DNA of 8,094 bases from Candidatus Omnitrophota bacterium (GTDB taxonomy: Bacteria > Omnitrophota > Gorgyraeia > Gygaellales > Profunditerraquicolaceae): NCBI GenBank assembly GCA_028717045.1, contig JAQUON010000068.1:1-8094 (forward strand), in the 5' to 3' direction. Positions within the stretch are counted from its first letter, which is position 1. Each line of letters starts with the position of its first letter. Under the pieces are notes generated by a model. That model was not told the origin of the DNA and searched no databases. It saw only the letters and a list, made by a program, of their open reading frames with translations. Position numbers and translations under genes: made by a program. Below, piece by piece: positions 1-6,780 of this stretch.

Positions 1-2
1 TG

Positions 3-1007
3 CTGTGCGGCAGGGAGGGGAAGTTGGCCTACAGAGATCTTACCGATGTAAGGTTTTTTATTGAGGGGAGGTTTGACTTACGCTATTGTCCTCAATGCAG
101 CCTGTTTTGGCTTGACCCCCGGCCGAGTTCGGGCGATATGTCCGGGTTTTATAAGGATTTTTTAAAAGAAGAGCCCGTTACTGCCCAAGACGAGTTAAGA
201 TATCAGAAGCGGACCCTGGCGCGGTTACGTAACTGGATGAGGGAAGTCATTCTTTGCGGCTATTTCGGATATAGGAACATTCATGCGCGGCATAACCTCT
301 GCGCCCTGGGTAAGTTTTTAGGCGCGTTCCTTTCTTTACGCGCAAGGGCAACGTACGATTACGGCGCATTCTTTCCGAGGCGCAATAATAATCCCGAGGC
401 GCTTATTGTAGACGTAGGCGCAGGCAATTGTCTTTATGTGTCGCTAATGAAAAGTTATGGATGGAAGGTTATGGGCATAGATCCTCATCCGGACTCAGAG
501 AGTAAGTGCCGAAGCGCCGGTATCCCTTTTTTTAAAGGCACGCTGGAAGAGGCACAATTGCCCAGCAATAGCGTTGACCATCTTACCATGCTGCATGTAA
601 TTGAGCATGTCTATGACCCTGTTCTTACGATTAACGAATGCTACCGCGTGCTTAAGCCCGGAGGCAGGCTCCTTTTGCGTACTCCTAACGTAGGGAGTTT
701 GGGCCACTTCGTATTCAAGGATAATTTTTATTCGCTCGATCCTCCGCGGCATTTATTCCTATTTACCGCAAAAAGTATTTCTTCGCTCGTCAAGAAGGCT
801 TCTTTCAGGGCAATACACATACGGTTTCTTAAGGCAAGAAGCCGTAAAATATATTTACGCAGCATTTCAATCCTTAAGAAACGAAATACCGCAAATCCCA
901 CGAGCCTGGACCGCCTGTTGAGTGTTTTTTTTATGTCAGTTGAATCTTTTTTGTCTCTTTTGGGAGTACAATGCGCTGAAGAGCTGGAAATAGAGGCTGT
1001 TAAATAG
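3..1007 (+). CDS. Class I SAM-dependent methyltransferase with N-terminal zinc-ribbon-like segment (5' partial)
   Basis: Likely methylates a sugar or glycan in the surface-polysaccharide pathway; the substrate cannot be read from sequence. The frame is open to the window edge. Numbering from the first full codon, residues 1-3 read LCG and a CPQC motif follows at 29-32. This fits a Cys4 zinc ribbon (CxxCG...CPxC) whose first Cys lies upstream of the window. The SAM-binding core has motif I DVGAGN at 137-142, the acidic strand end GIDP with Asp160, and HVIEH at 198-202 followed by RVLKPGG. A DPPRHL motif at 246-251 is typical of Methyltransf_23-type proteins. A hydrophobic helix sits near the C-terminus, before a terminal lysine and the TAG stop. 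The first in-window start candidate, TTG at 24, is unlikely because it would cut off half the Cys cluster. The next gene follows after 22 bases. The family is clear; the target is not. Confidence 0.9.
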   Translation: MCGREGKLAYRDLTDVRFFIEGRFDLRYCPQCSLFWLDPRPSSGDMSGFYKDFLKEEPVTAQDELRYQKRTLARLRNWMREVILCGYFGYRNIHARHNLCALGKFLGAFLSLRARATYDYGAFFPRRNNNPEALIVDVGAGNCLYVSLMKSYGWKVMGIDPHPDSESKCRSAGIPFFKGTLEEAQLPSNSVDHLTMLHVIEHVYDPVLTINECYRVLKPGGRLLLRTPNVGSLGHFVFKDNFYSLDPPRHLFLFTAKSISSLVKKASFRAIHIRFLKARSRKIYLRSISILKKRNTANPTSLDRLLSVFFMSVESFLSLLGVQCAEELEIEAVK

Positions 1008-1016
1008 GTTAGTGAT

Positions 1017-1022
1017 AAGGAG
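1017..1022 (+). promoter_or_regulatory. Ribosome binding site that sets the acyltransferase start
   Basis: AAGGAG sits 7 bases before the ATG at 1030. An upstream in-frame GTG at 1012 would place this site inside the coding region and has no comparable site of its own. The ATG is therefore preferred. Confidence 0.75.
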
Positions 1023-1029
1023 AGGCCAA

Positions 1030-1644
1030 ATGCAAAATGGGTGTGCACAGAAAAAACCAAATCGGATTAAGCTGTTGATAAAATGGGTAATCAGTGCCCC
1101 GCACTGCATACCATACATGGGAAAGGGGGTATATATTTCTCCTCTCGCAGAAATACGCTATCCGCGCAGGATCAGGCTTGCCGAATCCGTGGTTTTGGAA
1201 CGGCATTCCCGGCTCTGCGCAAACGGCACAAATGCCGTTATTACCATTGGGGCGAATACAACGGTGAGCCCGTACGCCCTGTTAAAATCAAACAACGGCA
1301 CGATTATATTAGGTTCACGGTGCTCAGTGAATGATTATGCCATACTGTATGGCTATGGCGGGCTTACCATTGGTAATAACGTACATATAGCCTCACATGC
1401 AGTGGTTGTGGCTTCCCAGCATGATTATGCAAAGCTTGAAACCCCCGATTTCAGTAAAGATATGCTCGGAAAGGGCATAAAAATCGAAGATAATGTCTGG
1501 ATAGGGGCGCATGCGGTTATTTTAGACGGCGTAACTATCGGGACAGGTGCAGTAATTGGAGCCGGGGCAGTGGTGGTTAAAGATATCCCTCCTTTTTCGG
1601 TCGCCGTAGGCGTCCCGGCAAGGGTTATCAAAACGAGGCGATGA
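1030..1644 (+). CDS. Hexapeptide-repeat (left-handed beta-helix) O-acyltransferase, WbbJ / maltose O-acetyltransferase type
   Basis: Predicted to transfer an acetyl (or other acyl) group from acyl-CoA to a sugar hydroxyl, in the cytoplasm or at the inner membrane face. The product is 204 residues. The N-terminal ~30 residues are basic and probably form a helical lead-in. From about residue 34 onward there are [LIV]-G-x4-type repeats (ITIGANTTVS, LTIGNNVHIA, VTIGTGAVIG). His131 in SQHDYA matches the catalytic His of galactoside/maltose acetyltransferases. VWIGA follows, with Trp157. The C-terminal AVGVPARVIK resembles the usual GNPAKVIK end of the family. The ATG at 1030 is chosen for its AAGGAG site; GTG at 1012 is the alternative. 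The TGA stop lies one base before the next gene's GTG, so translation is probably coupled. The acyl donor and acceptor are not determinable. Confidence 0.9.
   Translation: MQNGCAQKKPNRIKLLIKWVISAPHCIPYMGKGVYISPLAEIRYPRRIRLAESVVLERHSRLCANGTNAVITIGANTTVSPYALLKSNNGTIILGSRCSVNDYAILYGYGGLTIGNNVHIASHAVVVASQHDYAKLETPDFSKDMLGKGIKIEDNVWIGAHAVILDGVTIGTGAVIGAGAVVVKDIPPFSVAVGVPARVIKTRR
1635..1638 (+). promoter_or_regulatory. Ribosome binding site for the GTG start at 1646
   Basis: GAGG lies 7 bases before the GTG at 1646 and inside the end of the acyltransferase gene. No ATG, GTG or TTG occurs just upstream in frame. The first beta strand of the Rossmann fold (KILLAAPQ) begins at the second codon, which supports this non-ATG start. 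Confidence 0.55.
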
Positions 1645-1645
1645 A

Positions 1646-2731
1646 GTGAAAATTTTATTAGCCGCACCCCAGGATACTACGGTCTTAGGCATAATCACCG
1701 GGTATTGCCGCGTTGCAATGGAAGGGCTGGGGCATTCGGTTGTAGGTTTTGATTTTCGGCTGCACCCTTATTCGCAGAACAAGCTCATTTCATCCTTAAA
1801 GGCATCGCTAAGGCCTTTATTCCCAAGGATGCCTTCGCCATACGATTTTTCTGCGGTCAAGTCTTCAACCGACAAAAAAATCAACCGGTCACTGCTTAAT
1901 TTGGTTTCGCAAGAGAGGCCCGATATCGTCCTGGTTTTGTGCGGGGAGAATATTGCTGCTGAAACGCTAGAGACTATCCGGGGTCAATTCTTTATTCCCG
2001 TTGCGAATTGGTTCCATGATTCCCTGCTTGTGCCTTCAAGGAGGGCCTTTCTTTCGCAGCTGCCGCAGCACTACGATTATTTTTTTATAATAGACTCTCT
2101 TGACGTGCTTACGCAATTCCCGATTCAGGCAAGACAAATTGTAAGCCTTGCGCTTGCCTGTGACCCGAACGTGCATAGACCGGTTTCCCTCTCAATGCAG
2201 GAACGAACGTTTTATGGCAGCGATGTCGCGTTTGTGGGCACGGTAACACCCGAGAGGGAGAAGGTGCTTGAGGCGTTGAGCGGTTTTAATTTAAAAATAT
2301 GGGGAAAATGGCAGAAAAAAAATAACGCACTGGCACGGTGTTATCAGAAACAGGATATCTACAGAGAAGAGACCGTAAAGGTGTATAACGCCTCTAAAAT
2401 AGTACTTGATATACACACATTGTTTGGTAGAGAGCAGGCAATGTACAACGTAACCCCGCGCGTATTTGAAGTCCCGGCGTGCCGGGCGTTTCTTCTGACC
2501 AATAAGGTAGCGCAACTTTCTGATTTCTATGAAGAGGGGCAGGAGTTGGTAACCTATCAAGATATCGATGAACTCAAAAGACTCCTGCGTTGGTACCTGG
2601 ACAATCCCGATGAACGGGCTGCCATCGCAGAAAAGGGTTTTAAGCGGGCGCACCAGCACCATACCTACTCCAGCCGGATGAGCTTATTACTTGCGAAACT
2701 CGCTGTTTCTACAAAGGAAACGTATGGATAA
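1646..2731 (+). CDS. CgeB-like glycosyltransferase (COG4641 type)
   Basis: Predicted GT-B-fold glycosyltransferase of 361 residues, presumably adding one sugar to the surface glycan. The N-terminal Rossmann half starts at once with KILLAAPQ. It contains NWFHDS (Trp122, Asp125), the counterpart of the W-x-x-D segment common in CgeB proteins. The C-terminal half holds VAFVGTVTPERE, then VLDIH (253-257) and TPRVFEVPAC (270-279) with Arg272 and Glu275. It ends with a family-typical tail: a Y-x-D-x-x-E-L segment, YLDNPDERAAIAEKG, and HHTYSSR. In Bacillus, CgeB is named for spore maturation. Nothing here suggests sporulation, and the polysaccharide neighbours argue for a general glycosyltransferase role. 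The start is GTG. The 3' end overlaps the next gene by 8 bases. Donor and acceptor are unknown. Confidence 0.85.
   Translation: MKILLAAPQDTTVLGIITGYCRVAMEGLGHSVVGFDFRLHPYSQNKLISSLKASLRPLFPRMPSPYDFSAVKSSTDKKINRSLLNLVSQERPDIVLVLCGENIAAETLETIRGQFFIPVANWFHDSLLVPSRRAFLSQLPQHYDYFFIIDSLDVLTQFPIQARQIVSLALACDPNVHRPVSLSMQERTFYGSDVAFVGTVTPEREKVLEALSGFNLKIWGKWQKKNNALARCYQKQDIYREETVKVYNASKIVLDIHTLFGREQAMYNVTPRVFEVPACRAFLLTNKVAQLSDFYEEGQELVTYQDIDELKRLLRWYLDNPDERAAIAEKGFKRAHQHHTYSSRMSLLLAKLAVSTKETYG
2713..2718 (+). promoter_or_regulatory. Ribosome binding site that sets the GT4 start
   Basis: AAAGGA lies 5 bases before the ATG at 2724. A TTG at 2691 in the same frame would add 11 residues that do not resemble a GT4 start, so the ATG is preferred. 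Confidence 0.65.
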
Positions 2732-3854
2732 CATTGCCATTGTCCATGAATTCCATGAGATTGCGGGGGCCGAGAACAGCCTTTTGTACCTTGCAAGAAA
2801 TATAGATAGAAACCGGTTCAACCTTATTTTTATTCTTCCCAGGCAAGGCCAGTTTTGTGAAGAATTGGAAAAGATAGGGACGGAAGTGAACTTCTGCGAA
2901 TTTCCAAGAATCAGGGGCATGGCCGGCGTAGGTAGGGCAACGCGGTTTTTGTCCGATTTCGTAAAGAAAAAGAATATCGGCCTCATTCATTCAAATAGTA
3001 TCCGCACGCACATCTATTCGACCGTTGCTGCCAGGCGCAACAGGATCCCGGTGATCTGGCACCAGCGCAACCTGCTGGTTAATGAGTTGATTGATCCCGA
3101 TAGCCTGTTTTCGTTTCTACCGGATAAAATCATTTGTAATTCCGCTGCGGTAGCGCGGCGCTTTGCGTTATTTGGATTCTTACCGAGAAGAGTAGTGGTT
3201 ATCTACAACGGAGTTGATACGGCGCGTTTCAGGCCGGATGTTGGCGGCGAGAATGTACGCAAAGAATATCGCATACCTTCCTCGCAGACAGTAATTGGCA
3301 TTGCCTCCAGGTTTCACGAAAACAAGAACCACGAGACCTTTTTTAAAGCTGCCAAGATTTTATGCCGTAGGTATCAAGACGCAGGGTCTTTAAAATTCTT
3401 AGTTGTCGGCGCAAGCGTGTTTGAAGAAGACAGGCAGAGGGAAGTATATTTGAGGGATTTTGTGCACAGGCAGGGAATCCAGGACAAAATAGTATTTACC
3501 GGTTTTCGCAAAGATATGCCTGAAGTATATGCGGCAATGGATATCTTGGTAATTAGCTCTTTTCGCGAGGCATGCGGGCGGGTAATTATCGAGGCTATGT
3601 CTTCTGGAAAACCGGTAATAGGCAGCCGCACAGGAGGCAACCGGGAACTTATTATTCACGGAAAGACCGGGATTGTATTCCCCCCTTCAAGTCCTAAAGC
3701 GTTGGCTGAAGCAATTGCGTACCTTGTAGAACGCAGGGATACTGCACGCGCAATGGGGGAGGCAGGCAGGAGGCGGGTTGAGCAGTATTTCGACATACGG
3801 ATAAACGTAAAAAGAATAGAAGCAGTATACGCAGAATTATTAGGGAGTATTTGA
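2724..3854 (+). CDS. Glycosyltransferase family 4 (group 1) enzyme
   Basis: Retaining GT-B glycosyltransferase of 376 residues, expected to use a nucleotide sugar at the cytoplasmic face of the membrane. The N-terminal lobe opens with IAIVHEFHEIAGAEN (residues 4-18), where GAEN is the usual Gly-rich acceptor-side loop. LIHSNS and IWHQRN follow. The linker has IYNGVDTARF (160-169). The donor lobe begins IGIASRFHENKNHE (191-204), with the R/K-type phosphate-contacting segment. The E-x7-E signature is intact: Glu282 and Glu290 in REACGRVIIEAM. It is followed by GKPVIGSRTGG and GKTGIVFPP. The length is normal for the family. The gene starts inside the end of the CgeB-like gene. Its TGA shares one base with the next ATG, so it is probably translationally coupled on both sides. 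The sugar specificity cannot be assigned. Confidence 0.92.
   Translation: MDNIAIVHEFHEIAGAENSLLYLARNIDRNRFNLIFILPRQGQFCEELEKIGTEVNFCEFPRIRGMAGVGRATRFLSDFVKKKNIGLIHSNSIRTHIYSTVAARRNRIPVIWHQRNLLVNELIDPDSLFSFLPDKIICNSAAVARRFALFGFLPRRVVVIYNGVDTARFRPDVGGENVRKEYRIPSSQTVIGIASRFHENKNHETFFKAAKILCRRYQDAGSLKFLVVGASVFEEDRQREVYLRDFVHRQGIQDKIVFTGFRKDMPEVYAAMDILVISSFREACGRVIIEAMSSGKPVIGSRTGGNRELIIHGKTGIVFPPSSPKALAEAIAYLVERRDTARAMGEAGRRRVEQYFDIRINVKRIEAVYAELLGSI
3842..3847 (+). promoter_or_regulatory. Ribosome binding site that sets the GT2 start
   Basis: AGGGAG is 6 bases before the ATG at 3854. This favours that ATG over the adjacent in-frame TTG at 3851. Confidence 0.6.
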
Positions 3855-4624
3855 TGCAGAATAAATTATCGGCTGTGATACTTACTAAAAATGAGGAGCG
3901 CTATGTGCGAAACGCCCTTGAGAGCGTTAAATGGGCGGATGAGATAGTCATTATCGATGATATGAGCACGGATGCTACGCGTGGGATTTGCCGCGGGTAT
4001 ACGGACAAGATTTTTACTAAGGAATTAATTAATTTTAGCGACCAGCGAGAATATGGGATTAGTAAGGCTTCCTACGAATGGGTTCTTTTCCTGGATGCCG
4101 ATGACCAGCTAAGCCCTCAGCTGCAGGAAGAAATAAGGCAGATGCTCGCTACGGGCACGGAATACAATGGGTTTATGCTGATGAGGATCTCAAGTTATTT
4201 AGGCAAATGGATTGCGCATTGCGGCTGGCGTGCTCCGCTTTTGTTGTTATTTAGGAAACACAAGGCACGTCTTGACGGCAGGCTTATCCATGAAAAGGTG
4301 CTGATCGATGGCAAAGTAGGAATTCTCAAAAATATAGTCTATCACCACTCCTATGATGATTTGTCGGAGCACGTCGTCAAGCTCGATTTCTATACGCGCC
4401 TGGAAGCAGAGGAATTATGGAAGAAGGGAATAAGGCTGAAAGGATTTGGGTATGTGCTGTATCTTTTTGTGAAACCCGTGTTTTCGTTTTTGCGCAAGTA
4501 TTTCGGTTATCAGGGATACAGGGAAGGAATACGCGGTTTTCTCATCAGCGTTATGACTGCGTTAGTGGTATTGTTAAGCTATGCCAAATTATGGGAAAAG
4601 CAGAAAAATGAAGGACCGCATTAA
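3854..4624 (+). CDS. Glycosyltransferase family 2, WaaE/KdtX-like (LPS core type)
   Basis: Inverting GT-A glycosyltransferase of 256 residues, probably adding a hexose to the LPS core or a related glycan. The N-terminus SAVILTKNEERYVRNALES is the classic GT2 start. IIDDMSTDAT (33-42) is the nucleotide-binding region. FSDQREYG (61-68) matches the F-x-x-Q-[RK]-N segment of the WaaE group, with Glu in place of Asn. FLDADD (79-84) is the metal-binding DxD. A RLIHEKV segment and a YHHS segment follow. The C-terminal ~50 residues (VLYLFVKPVF through ALVVLLSYAKLWEK) are hydrophobic and basic, and this tail is characteristic of the WaaE-like group. It probably holds the enzyme at the inner membrane. 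In Klebsiella-type LPS, WaaE adds glucose to the first heptose; the adjacent GT9 genes make a similar role plausible but unproven. The 3' end overlaps the next gene. Confidence 0.9.
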   Translation: MQNKLSAVILTKNEERYVRNALESVKWADEIVIIDDMSTDATRGICRGYTDKIFTKELINFSDQREYGISKASYEWVLFLDADDQLSPQLQEEIRQMLATGTEYNGFMLMRISSYLGKWIAHCGWRAPLLLLFRKHKARLDGRLIHEKVLIDGKVGILKNIVYHHSYDDLSEHVVKLDFYTRLEAEELWKKGIRLKGFGYVLYLFVKPVFSFLRKYFGYQGYREGIRGFLISVMTALVVLLSYAKLWEKQKNEGPH

Positions 4625-5714
4625 ACGCATTGTAAAAGGACTATACCTTGCCTTAAGGAAAATTTTATTTTTTCCCGTACTTATTTTCAGGAAGCCGCTG
4701 TTGCCTAAAGAAGGGGATATCAACACTATTTTGTTATTGCGGCACGACAGGCTTGGCGATATGGTTGTCTCAACCGCGGTATTCGAGGCTCTTAAGAGGC
4801 GGTTTCCTTCTTCGGTGATAATAGTGCTGGCATCAAGGAGGAATGCGGAATTAATCCAGAGTGACCCAGCAGTCGATGAAGTTGTCGTTTATCAAGGGCC
4901 GATCCGGTATTACAAAGAATTCCGTAGGAAGAAAATCGATTTAGCGATTGATTTATTCCTGACATACGAGTTGAAGCAGGCATTTTTGACTATGCTTTCG
5001 GGCGCCAGGTACAGGCTCGGTTTTGAAAAAGCAGGTAGAGAAGTATTCTTCAATGTAAAAGGCCCCGTAGTCGCTTCCTGCCGAAGCATGAAAGAGCAAC
5101 TGTTGGAGCTGTTAAAACCCCTGGGGGTTTCCGGGGCGGGTATTGAGCCGAGATTGGTAGTGTCGCAAGAAGAAAAAGCCCTTGCATTTGATTACTTGAT
5201 TTCGCGCGGGTTCCGCAAAGAAGATTTAAACATAGCAATACATCCCGGAGGTTTTTACCCGAGCCAGCGATGGCCGGTAGATAGGTTTGTTGAGGTTGCG
5301 AAACTCTGCATTAACCGCTATGGCGCAAGGATTATCCTTTTCGAGGATAAGTTCGATAAGGAACTGATACGCGGCATGGAAGAAAAAATCGGTTCTCGCT
5401 CTATAGCCAGCGGCGCATTATCCATCAGGCAGTTTATGGCTTCTGTGGCTCAGTGCGATCTCTTGCTTTGCAATAATTCGGGCCCCTTGCACATTGCTGC
5501 TGCGTTAGGCGTGCCTACCGTTTCTACCCTTGGCCCAACAGACAGAAACCTTTGGTCTCCAGGGGGCAAGAAGCACATAGTCCTTAGCGGCAATCTGCAT
5601 TGCAGCCCTTGCAGCCGCATCAGCTGCGCACACCACGCGTGCATGGAGGCGATTTCGGTCGATGAGTTTATGGATGCCGTTGGCACGCAGCTAAAACGGA
5701 TGGAAAAAGCCTGA
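4608..5714 (+). CDS. Glycosyltransferase family 9, ADP-heptose:LPS heptosyltransferase-like, copy 1
   Basis: Predicted GT-B enzyme of 368 residues transferring heptose (or a related sugar) to LPS core. A basic and hydrophobic leader (about 1-37, with LRKILFFPVLIF) precedes the Rossmann start ILLLRHDRLGDMVVST. Asp51 in that stretch is the counterpart of the proposed catalytic Asp of WaaC/WaaF. The donor lobe has IHPGG (211-215) with Arg221-Trp222, then CNNSGPLHIAAALG (288-301). Most relatives have NDSGP there, so Asn290 stands where Asp is expected. The C-terminus carries C-x2-C-x4-C-x4-C (Cys332, 335, 340, 345), then ISVDEF. The start is uncertain. ATG 4608 follows a weak GGGAAAAG site and overlaps the GT2 gene by 17 bases. 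ATG 4581 would add nine residues and overlap by 44. True heptose specificity is not proven. Confidence 0.88.
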   Translation: MKDRIKRIVKGLYLALRKILFFPVLIFRKPLLPKEGDINTILLLRHDRLGDMVVSTAVFEALKRRFPSSVIIVLASRRNAELIQSDPAVDEVVVYQGPIRYYKEFRRKKIDLAIDLFLTYELKQAFLTMLSGARYRLGFEKAGREVFFNVKGPVVASCRSMKEQLLELLKPLGVSGAGIEPRLVVSQEEKALAFDYLISRGFRKEDLNIAIHPGGFYPSQRWPVDRFVEVAKLCINRYGARIILFEDKFDKELIRGMEEKIGSRSIASGALSIRQFMASVAQCDLLLCNNSGPLHIAAALGVPTVSTLGPTDRNLWSPGGKKHIVLSGNLHCSPCSRISCAHHACMEAISVDEFMDAVGTQLKRMEKA

Positions 5715-5715
5715 T

Positions 5716-6756
5716 ATGGCCGACTATAAAGAGATCTTGGTGGTTAATCTCGGCGGGATAGGAGATTTATTGCTGTCTACGCCGGCTTTGCGCGCATTAA
5801 AAAAAAAGTATCCGTCGTCGCGCTTTTGCCTTCTTGTTGTTGAAAGGGTCGCCGAATATGCGCAAAGCCTTCCGTATATCGACGAAGTATTTACCGTGCA
5901 CCTTAGGGGCATGATGTCCGCCTTGGACAATGCTGCCGTATTGTGGGGCCTGAGAAAACGGCATTTTGAGCTCGTCGTTAATATGCGGACTATGGTAAGC
6001 GCATCAAGCGCACTGAAGATGCGTTTTTTATTTTCCTTGCTGCGTCCTAAGCTAAAAGCGGGGAGGAATACGGACGGCCGGGGCGCCTTTTTTGATATCT
6101 CTATCCCGGAGACATACAGGGGACAGATGCATGAAATGGAATATGATATTGCGCTTGCCGAGAAATTAGGCGCAGCCGTCCAAAGCCGAAAAATAGATTT
6201 TGCCGTTAAAGGGGAGAGTGCCGATAAGGTAAACGGGCTTTTGCGCACATACTGTATCGGCGACAACGATTTCGTTGTTGGTATCCATCCGGGAGGAATG
6301 CCTTCCAGGAGATGGGGCGTTGCGCACTTTGCCCGGTTGATTGCGGAGATTGACAAGAAGAGGCCGTCGGTATTTATTATTACCGGCTCTGGGGGCGAAG
6401 GACGCCTTGCGCAGGCGATTATACGGCGTTCTCCCGGATTGAAGGTTTTGAACTTAGCAGGAAAAATTGGTATTAATGAGCTGGGGGCATTACTTAAGCG
6501 CTGCCGCCTTTTTATCACCAACGATACCGGCCCGATGCATATTGCAGCGGTATTAGGGATACCTATGTGCGCCCTTTTTGGCGGAGGCGATATTGTCCGG
6601 TTTGACCCGCGCGTTATTTCTTCGAATGCAGTAGTGCTTCGCGTACAAAAAAAGTGCGCCCCTTGCGAGAAATTTTATTGCCCGCACCCGCAATGCCTTC
6701 AGGAAATTTCGGTAGATATGGTGCGTGAGGCAGTTGAGCGTTTATTGCCGCCTTAA
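5716..6756 (+). CDS. Glycosyltransferase family 9, ADP-heptose:LPS heptosyltransferase-like, copy 2
   Basis: Second GT9 enzyme, 346 residues, starting one base after the TGA of copy 1. It opens directly with the Rossmann strand ILVVNLGGIGDLLLSTPAL, with the conserved Asp17. It lacks the hydrophobic leader of copy 1. IHPGG (190-194) is followed by PSRRWG, and the donor site TNDTGPMHIAAVLG (268-281) keeps the expected Asp270. The C-terminus has C-x2-C-x4-C-x4-C (Cys314, 317, 322, 327), then LQEISVD, the same spacing as in copy 1. The two proteins share family motifs but are otherwise well diverged, so this is not a recent tandem duplication. They probably make successive additions, in the way WaaC and WaaF do. 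Exact donor and acceptor remain inference. The TAA stop lies 24 bases before the next gene. Confidence 0.92.
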   Translation: MADYKEILVVNLGGIGDLLLSTPALRALKKKYPSSRFCLLVVERVAEYAQSLPYIDEVFTVHLRGMMSALDNAAVLWGLRKRHFELVVNMRTMVSASSALKMRFLFSLLRPKLKAGRNTDGRGAFFDISIPETYRGQMHEMEYDIALAEKLGAAVQSRKIDFAVKGESADKVNGLLRTYCIGDNDFVVGIHPGGMPSRRWGVAHFARLIAEIDKKRPSVFIITGSGGEGRLAQAIIRRSPGLKVLNLAGKIGINELGALLKRCRLFITNDTGPMHIAAVLGIPMCALFGGGDIVRFDPRVISSNAVVLRVQKKCAPCEKFYCPHPQCLQEISVDMVREAVERLLPP

Positions 6757-6759
6757 ATA

Positions 6760-6765
6760 AAGGAG
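6760..6765 (+). promoter_or_regulatory. Ribosome binding site with unusually long spacing before the second methyltransferase
   Basis: AAGGAG is a near-perfect site but lies 15 bases from the ATG at 6781, longer than the usual 5-9. A weaker GAAGAG at 6773-6778 is only 2 bases from the ATG. No other in-frame ATG, GTG or TTG exists between the upstream TAA and 6781, so the start itself is secure. Initiation may be less efficient. Confidence 0.45.
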
Positions 6766-6780
6766 CGCTTTAGAAGAGTT

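Noticed and set aside
24..26. TTG as the start of the first methyltransferase
   Set aside because: The frame is open upstream, and the preceding residues (LCG...) complete a Cys-pair module with CPQC, so the true start is outside the window.
2291..2662. A 123-codon open frame on the minus strand
   Set aside because: It is antisense to the conserved C-terminal half of the CgeB-like gene and has no recognisable product.
4581..4583. ATG as an alternative start of the first GT9 gene
   Set aside because: No Shine-Dalgarno-like sequence precedes it and it would overlap the GT2 gene by 44 bases. ATG 4608 has a weak purine-rich site. The call is only moderately firm.
5115..5130. Hairpin AAACCC-CTGG-GGGTTT, a possible terminator
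   Set aside because: It lies inside the first GT9 gene in a segment encoding LKPLGV and has no T-run after it, so it is not an intrinsic terminator.
5724..6521. A 265-codon open frame on the minus strand
   Set aside because: It lies entirely antisense to the second GT9 gene, whose + strand product has clear family motifs. The minus-strand translation is Ser/Pro/Arg-rich with no recognisable domain, as expected of a shadow frame.
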